Of a DNA stretch of 64,000 bases, positions 57,547 through 64,000 are shown in pieces (within the stretch, counting starts at the first letter, position 1; the number at the start of each line of letters is the position of its first letter). The DNA is from Strongylocentrotus droebachiensis (Eukaryota; Echinodermata; Echinoidea; Camarodonta; Strongylocentrotidae), in assembly GCA_035222895.1 (NCBI GenBank), contig JAVYIG010007170.1, positions 42,117 to 106,116 on the forward strand. Direction: 5' to 3'. The notes under the pieces are model-generated. The model saw only the letters and a list, made by a program, of their open reading frames with translations, ran no database searches and was not told the DNA's origin. A program made the position numbers and the translations under genes.

Positions 57547-59339
57547 TTAAAATTGTTTTTGACTATTAGTTGTTATCATATTGCTTTGTGAAGTTCCTAA
57601 AGTGTTAAAGGAACCGATATTTCCCGAACATATAAATTAATCAGGATATAGGATGTTTATAACATTACGAATGGACAGTATAATCGTTTAAAGGAGAGGA
57701 GGTGTGAAGGAAGTGTTCATGTTATTATATCGTTGTATATAGAAGAATTACAAAATAAATATTATTAAAAACGGGAAATCGTACATGAACTACTTGCACA
57801 TCCCGAAATTACCATTCTTTATTATTGTATTATTTTATTTATTTCTTACCCAGAAGACCGATAATACAATTTAATCAGGAAAACAAATTGTACTAGTCCA
57901 TTGTTTTTATGTTTCCAATGATTGAGATTAGTTTTCATTTTGTTTCTCCTTTCTTAATAATTATTTTGTTAATGCATTTGACGAGTATTAGTTCTCAAAT
58001 GCTGTCGAATTGTTGATTTTCCGCTGATAGGTATTTGGTTTTCCGTCTTTTAAACAACCCTGTATGATCGGTTGAATCTGCGGAACTGTTTGGGTTCGAG
58101 GCTCTTAAGTGAAAACACAATGATCCTATTTTATTAGACTAAGGTCTACATAAGCAATTGTAGTTTCTGTTTTTCTTGGGTATGTCAGGTCTACTTAAAT
58201 ATCCATCAACGCTGAACAAAAAGTATTGACAATGTATTTCGTTATGCTCCTGTAAATCAAACACTAGAATTACTTCCTACCACAAATCTTAACTTTACCA
58301 AAAGGATATATATGTTGGAATGTTTACGTTTCTTCTAGTCCAAATGTATGTAAGTTATCTTCATGCAGGTAACGCAAACTGTAAAAAGGTTGTATTTCGT
58401 ATAAAGCGTGCCATTATGCAGCAAGTTTTTATGGAAATCTTGTATTTTTACAATTAGAGTTGTAAAACATGGTTTGAAAAAGATATCTCCTTTTTCTTTC
58501 TTTTTGTATTCAAATCTAGATAACTACCTAGGTAATTAATCCTCAATTCAATTAATCTTTTCCCAAATGATAAGAAGAAACAAATCAATATCCTTTTGAT
58601 GTCCAGCAGAAATTCCAAGTAATTCGGAGTCTTGGCATAGCAAAGATACATTATATTATTTTAATCATATCAGTTGACTCTAATACTAGGACTACAAGAT
58701 TCGACTTGCTAATATTTAGTGAATATAAACTTTAAATACCAACAAATTAAAAGTGATGCTAAAAAAAAAATGAATAAGATGTGTTCCACATTGCACTTAC
58801 TGGCGTATGCAGAGCTTTTAGAACTGTCAATATATTGCCACACCATTAAACTATTCATTGTATTGTGGTGCATTAAATACCAGGTTTTGCACATCCATAT
58901 AACGAGTGAATATATATCTTCCACCAGTCGATTAACACATATAATAAAAACAAACTATCTAGCCGATGTTTGTCTCCTCGCAGAATAATCGTTTTATCCA
59001 CATTACTCACTGGGCCTTTACGAACTACCTTCCTTATAGTCCTGAAACGTAATCATTATTTTTATCCAATCCTTTCCTCTCTAAATAAAATCGAAAGAAA
59101 ACGTATCCACTTCGGGAAAGGCCCACTCCGATACGGTTACTGAAAAGGAAAATAAATCACTTTCTATAACCGATCTATTTTCACTAAATGTGTGCTCTTT
59201 GTTTGACACCATCACCTTTTGTTTTCCTTTGTTTACGGGGGTTTTGCTTTAAATATATTTTAAATTCATTTCGTCCTTTATCTTAATATCGAGTAAACAA
59301 AATGATGATTCCTCTAAAAGATAATTAATTTCAAACTAC

Positions 59340-59930
59340 TTGTCTTATCTTTATTAACCTGAAGTCCATTTATTTTCAAAAGCTTTCCTTGAAACATTTC
59401 TACCCGCCCTACAGAGTTAACATCGTGTAAAACATTTTTATCATCCACATTAATAACTTGTCTAATTTCATCTCTCCTATCAGATTGAATCTGTTGACCA
59501 TAGTATGCTTTCTGATCGTGTTTGCCAAAATCTCTTTTACTATTACAAATAAATAAGGCAAGAAAGACCCACCTTGGTGTACCTCAAGTTTTATTTAAAA
59601 ATATGTGGGATGCCCCCCGTTTATAACACAGGTATGTACTTGTGAATATAATACTCTTAACCAATTCGCTTTACGACGTCCTCAGAACAAAGTTTCTTCA
59701 GAATTTTGAATAAAAATGAATGCGAAACAAAATCAAAAGTCTATGCAAATCTATCAGAAACTTGTTAGTTTTTCATGACTTCGAATAAAATAACACATCG
59801 TCAATCAAATTTACAGCTTCTCCCGTTTTGTCCGTCTTTCATATATCCTACCTGGTCAGTATGATTAATATCACTTCAAGCTTCATCTATTCTCTTAGCC
59901 TAGGCTTTAAAAAATACCGTATCATCTGCA
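59340..59930 (-). pseudogene. L1/Tx1-like reverse transcriptase relic
   Basis: Decayed minus-strand segments in more than one frame: QVGYMKDGQNGRSCKFD, FDFVSHSFLFKILKKLCSED, YSQVHTCVINGGHPTYF, VHQGGSFLPYLFVIVKEILA. Order and content fit the fingers and palm of L1/Tx1-clade enzymes (GxxKGRxIxEN, DFxKAFD, GVRQGxPLSPYLF). Many stops. Distinct from the CR1/L2-like elements elsewhere in the window. Confidence 0.65.
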
Positions 59931-60047
59931 TTCATGTTGTTAATGTTAGGCTTCCTGGGACAAGTTTCAATTATTCAATATAAATGTTTGGTTTGCACCC
60001 GGTAGATCAAGCTCGCGTGCTCGATCTTGTAATTGAAAATAAGTCCG

Positions 60048-60560
60048 ATCTTTATCTAATAATAATAATAATACTACTACTAATAATAATAATAATAAAC
60101 TTATATAGCGCAGCTTTTATACAAAATATATTCAGCTGCGCTGGTTAAGAGCTCCTTTTTACTAAATTATACAAAATAAGATCTCTCAGTTGAACAAATA
60201 AGTTTTTTAATTGGATTTAAAAACATTGAGAGATGGAGTGCTTCGTATTTCTATTGGCAGGCTATTCTATAGGGGCAGCAATAGCAAAAGCACGGTCCCC
60301 AAGAGTTATTTTAGTTTTGCCATGGGGAATCTGAAACAATAATCTATCTGTGGAACTGCGCAGGCTATGACTGTGTGAATCGACTCTGAGTTGGAGTAAT
60401 TCTGTGATGTAATTAGGGGCTTGACCATTCAATGATTTATAGACAATTAACAATATTTTGAATGAGATTCTTTGAAGGACTGGCAACCAGTGGAGTTCTT
60501 TCAGAAGAGGTGTGGTTGAAGTGAATTTCGACCCACGATAGACAGTAGACAAGTCACTAC
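60048..60560 (-). pseudogene. CR1-like LINE, 3' fragment
   Basis: A minus-strand frame of 96 codons with LLKELHWLPVLQRISFKILL, YKSLNGQAPNYI and a GDRAFAIAAP end, the conserved C-terminal region of CR1/L2-type reverse transcriptases. The 3' end has the GCGCAGCTTTTATAC hairpin and an AATAAT tail at 60057-60100. Severely 5'-truncated. Confidence 0.85.
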
Positions 60561-61472
60561 TAACTGAGATCCAAAAATCTCTTCACAACAATCGAGTTTT
60601 AATATTGTAATAGCCTAAGGTGTATTCAATTGGTACAAAGAAATGTTTGGCTTGCACCCGGTAGATCAAGATCGCCAGCTTGATGTTTTAATTTAAAAAA
60701 AGTCTGATCTTTATTTACTGAGTGGAAGCCAACAATTTCTTCACAGCAATCGAGTTGTAGTATTGTAATAGGTTTTTAGTTTTAATATAAAATTTATCTT
60801 TTTTTACTTCTCAATTGGTGTGATAACCCCTTGTTTTGTGTAACCTGTAACGTATGCTTCATTTAATGGTGCTATAACGTCATAACATATTACATGTAAG
60901 AATCTACATTCAAATCAACTACTCCGGCTTGTATTTGTAATCATGATTTTTGCATTTATCATTATTATGTTGTTGTTGTTTTTTTGCATTCATTACAAAT
61001 ATACAAAATTACTGTAAATGGACGAATTTACTTTTTCAAAATACCACATCGGACAAATTTTTAGTTTCGAAGTTGGATTTTTGTTTCCTTCAACACACTT
61101 GACAAATCTTTTTACGCGTAAATTTAAAGACATAAACTATTGCTAAACTTCCAGTACTATCTTCCTTGTTATCAATATTTTCCTTTACTAAATGCAAATT
61201 CAAAATCAACTATTTTGTAGCGTTGTGTACCATAAATCAGGTCCAATTTGAAATTGGATATTTATAAACAATACTCTCACTAGTGGTTTCTTTGACGAGC
61301 TGCCACGGAGGTCCTCATATCTACCCGCTAGGAAAACCCCTATATATTATACTTTTAAAAATAATATGAATTCTATTTTCTTGGAGTTTAATGCGAACGG
61401 CAGCAGTAACTTGTTTGTTGTATTGTCACACCTGAGTTTATACATACATACAAACGTTTTTTTAATAATTTA

Positions 61473-62401
61473 TACCCCCTTCACATACACGGATTTTTCT
61501 TACGAGTCCTTACGGATCGCCAACTCGTAGTCAATCGCAAGCATCCGTAAATAACTCGCTGGTATCCGTAAATAGCTCGTCACAACTCGCAACAACTCGC
61601 AGACACTCGTAAGGATCCGTGAAAGGAGAGGCAAATTTGTTGACATGTCAAAAATCTTCTAACGATTGTCCACGGATTTATTTGTCCGTAAATAACTTGT
61701 AAATAGGTCGTAACAATTCGTAAGTATCGTAAACCGCTCGCATCAACACGTTACCATCCGTAAACTGCTCGCAAGGATCCGTAAATGACCCGTAAAGATT
61801 TCTTTAACGATTTGTTTCGGTTGGTTTACGATTGTTTAAGGATTATTTACGGATTACTTACGGATTATTTACGGATTTATTACGAGTGCTTACGTGTTGT
61901 TTACGATTTAGTTCGGGTCGTGTTACAATGGCTTTACGGATTGTTACGAGTTATTGCGAGCCACTTTACGTACAGTTACGAGTACTTTACAAGTATATAC
62001 GTTTACTTAAATTATTCTTACGTATCGTTAACGTTTTTGGGGAAAGATATAAAAGCTTCAAATTTGAACACTTCATTTTCAGTTGTTGTTTTTTGCTTAA
62101 AAATCGTAAGGACTCGTAAATACTCGTAACTAACTCGTAACTATTCGTAACAACACGTTAACATGTCGTTACTAACACGTAAGTTGCTCGTAGTCATCAG
62201 TGACAACTCGAAACAAATCGTGGAATTCTGCCGTAAGTCTATCGTAATAATCCGTAACAAACCCGTAAATAGCTCTTAATAATCGTAATCGACTCTTTAA
62301 TCGGTAGTAAAAGTGGCCAAATCGTAAGGATCCGTGAAAGATCCGTGATCCTTACGATCCGTAAGGACTCGTAAGAAAAATCCGTGTATGTGAAGGGGGT
62401 A
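61473..62401. mobile_element. 929-bp inverted-end element with CGTAA subrepeats
   Basis: 47-bp perfect inverted ends beginning TACCCCCTTCACATACACGG, flanked by TTA on both sides (61470-61472 and 62402-62404). A 3-bp TTA/TAA target duplication is typical of PIF/Harbinger elements. The interior is packed with 10-12 bp motifs of the CTCGTAA / CCGTAAAT type in both orientations, probably multiple binding sites. No transposase frame; the 95-114 codon frames are artefacts of the repeats. Confidence 0.8.
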
Positions 62402-63074
62402 TTAAATAACGTCATTCTCCAATTGTATTCATAATTATGCACGTATAATATGTACTATTAACTTACCTTGACAGGGGTATAAATCCTGAACTTCAGTTAA
62501 AAACAACCCCGTCTATCAGACTAAAAGCTTCATCCTCTTTATGCTGAATCCTTAACATGTTTCTACTCATCACAGTGGGTTGATGTGACCCATGGCAACC
62601 AATATTGATAGAAAAATCAAATGAACAGCACCATTACTTTTGGTGTAGTAAGCCAACGCGTTATGAGCCGTCGTCCTCGTTGGCGTATTTTGCGGGGAAA
62701 GAGTATTTTTGTTGTTGTATTTTTGGTCGGTCTCTAGGCAGTATTATGTTTGTGTTCTAACATGTTTGAAATATTGTCAGGAAGGAAGCTGTAAAATCAA
62801 AATACAAGAAATACGCCTATATACTACAATGTTTTTAGAACGGGACAATGAATGAACTACCTGTAAAGGTATATATTTCTATCATACATGTTGCTGTGAA
62901 GCAGACATTCGTCTCACCTACGGATCAATTCAAAATTAAATATGAAAGCAAGATTCAGGTCAATCTGGTAAATGGTAGTTGGAGTAGACTTTACGTTTAT
63001 TTTGATTGGATTGGATGTTATTATTTATAACACATTTGTTGTCAATTGTGCCGATATTGATGGGATTATTTTGA

Positions 63075-63200
63075 TCTCGGCAGCACGTTCAGTAGGTCTG
63101 TGATTAGATTGTCTTGTTCTTCGGATATTTCTACACGGAATCTGCTCGTTCAATACAGAGTCAACCAAATCCCAAATGTTCGTCGTATGCCACAAACAAA
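63075..63200 (+). pseudogene. GCHKP-type module copy with lost donor
   Basis: Paralogue of the 4.1-kb copy: CSFNTESTKSQMFVVCHKQ, but CAAACAAACAACGG replaces CAAACCAG-GTGAGG, so the donor is gone. A TGA lies upstream in the frame. Confidence 0.6.
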
Positions 63201-64000
63201 CAACGGAAGCTTTGTTTGTTGCCCCCTTCTCGTGAACGGAAGCTTTTCGACCCCCCCCCCCCCCCCGCCCCTTGCACTATGCATTCTCTCAGTGATTGTG
63301 GTATTCATATAACTGTTTACTGCATTATGTACACACACATGCACATCAACCAAAGTATTCCTGCAAATATATTTCCACAGGGAAACGGCACTGCAGGGTA
63401 TGCTGAATCATCATGTATGGACGTGGATGCCATGACATGAAAAATATCGCATCGAGTATTAATAACTAGGCAGAGGGTATAAAGGGGAAATCAACGAGCA
63501 GTTTTTCTCTCGGAAAAATACCATGTAGTGTTTTTAGACTGTTGCCGACCCTTTAAGCATGGAAGTCTACAAACATTCTTATTCAAGATTTTAAAAAAAT
63601 TGTCAAGAAAAACATGAATATCGAAAGAAACGGATGTTATATTTTTGTTTTAGTAATGACATACATTTAAGAAAATTGCCTTGCCTCACGTTATTCGTTA
63701 TTCCCAAATGTATCACTAAAGATTTGCTATGCATCACTCTGGCACCCGTGAAGTTACATTTAAACATATGCGTCCGGGTACATTTTCTTGAATATAAATT
63801 AACGTTTCTCACCAAGTTCGGTTGAAAAGCAATTCGAAGCTCATCGGTCAAATAGTGCTTGCTATCATGTGCATATAATATGAAAATCCCTTCACTACAG
63901 AACTAACCAGTGCGTCTATCCACAAAAACGTCACTGATGGCATGTTGTAAATTTCAGAATATGCAAATGTATATATTGAGCCTACATTGCTTCATATTAG

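Larger units (their letters stand above)
57590..63970. repeat. Right paralogous block (matches 1-4.9 kb)
   Basis: Co-linear matches with the first 4.9 kb of the window, listed there. The right copy is longer because it holds an L1/Tx1-like relic, a CR1-like LINE fragment and the 929-bp inverted-end element. The segment 62450-62640 also resembles 5170-5350. Confidence 0.75.

Noticed and set aside
61785-62442. Three frames of 67-114 codons
   Set aside because: They arise from the CGTAA-type repeats inside the inverted-end element, on both strands at once.

Overview
The window is animal nuclear DNA. It is AT-rich, has no dense reading frames, and its recognisable genes are split into short exons with GT-AG borders. 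It holds many decayed retrotransposons, SINEs and terminal-inverted-repeat elements. Several features fit an echinoderm or another invertebrate deuterostome: clusters of complement-control-protein (CCP/sushi) exons, CR1/L2-like and L1/Tx1-like LINEs, a tRNA-derived SINE carrying a LINE-like 3' hairpin, and a foldback element whose arms are short tandem repeats, as in the sea urchin TU family. The species cannot be fixed from this sequence alone.

Layout: (1) 0-35 kb holds a long, mostly decayed array of one small exon-like module. Its 3' end reads K/R-Y-Q-x-F/Y-V/I-G-C-H-K-P and is followed by a phase-1 GTGAG donor. Clear copies or remnants recur about every 1-3 kb at 4.2, 5.7, 6.8, 8.1, 9.3, 14.0, 14.9, 15.9, 16.4, 29.0, 31.7, 32.4 and 34.9 kb, then at 40.2, 49.9, 52.1, 53.4, 54.4 and 63.2 kb. 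Only the copies at 4.1-4.2 kb and 16.2-16.35 kb look open; most others carry a stop, a frameshift or a damaged donor. (2) 16.8-22.2 kb is a candidate old DNA element interrupted by a 5'-truncated CR1/L2-like LINE. (3) 22.2-27.4 kb is bounded by two arrays of short AAAATAGG-type repeats. Between them lie two MITEs, a minus-strand putative gene with a triplicated 103-nt exon, and a nested palindrome just upstream of its start. (4) 35.2-47.6 kb is a plus-strand cluster of 11 CCP exons. All but the truncated exon 2 have both borders in phase 1; exon 2 and exon 10 are broken, and the last five exons lie in recently duplicated DNA. A 3.2-kb foldback element separates the two halves. (5) 47.6-57.5 kb repeats a block seen at 39.2-40.5 kb and then holds module remnants, low-complexity DNA and a perfect-ended TTAA MITE. 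(6) 57.6-64 kb is paralogous to the first 4.9 kb and has been enlarged by LINE relics and a 929-bp element with perfect 47-bp inverted ends.

How it fits together: the module array and the CCP cluster lie on the same strand and both use phase-1 borders, so exons from either set could be spliced together without losing frame. The locus looks like a secreted or cell-surface domain-repeat gene family that grew by unequal crossing-over and is now largely eroded and filled with mobile DNA. No signal peptide, membrane anchor, promoter or polyadenylation site could be assigned to the CCP gene, so the true ends of the transcription unit are unknown.
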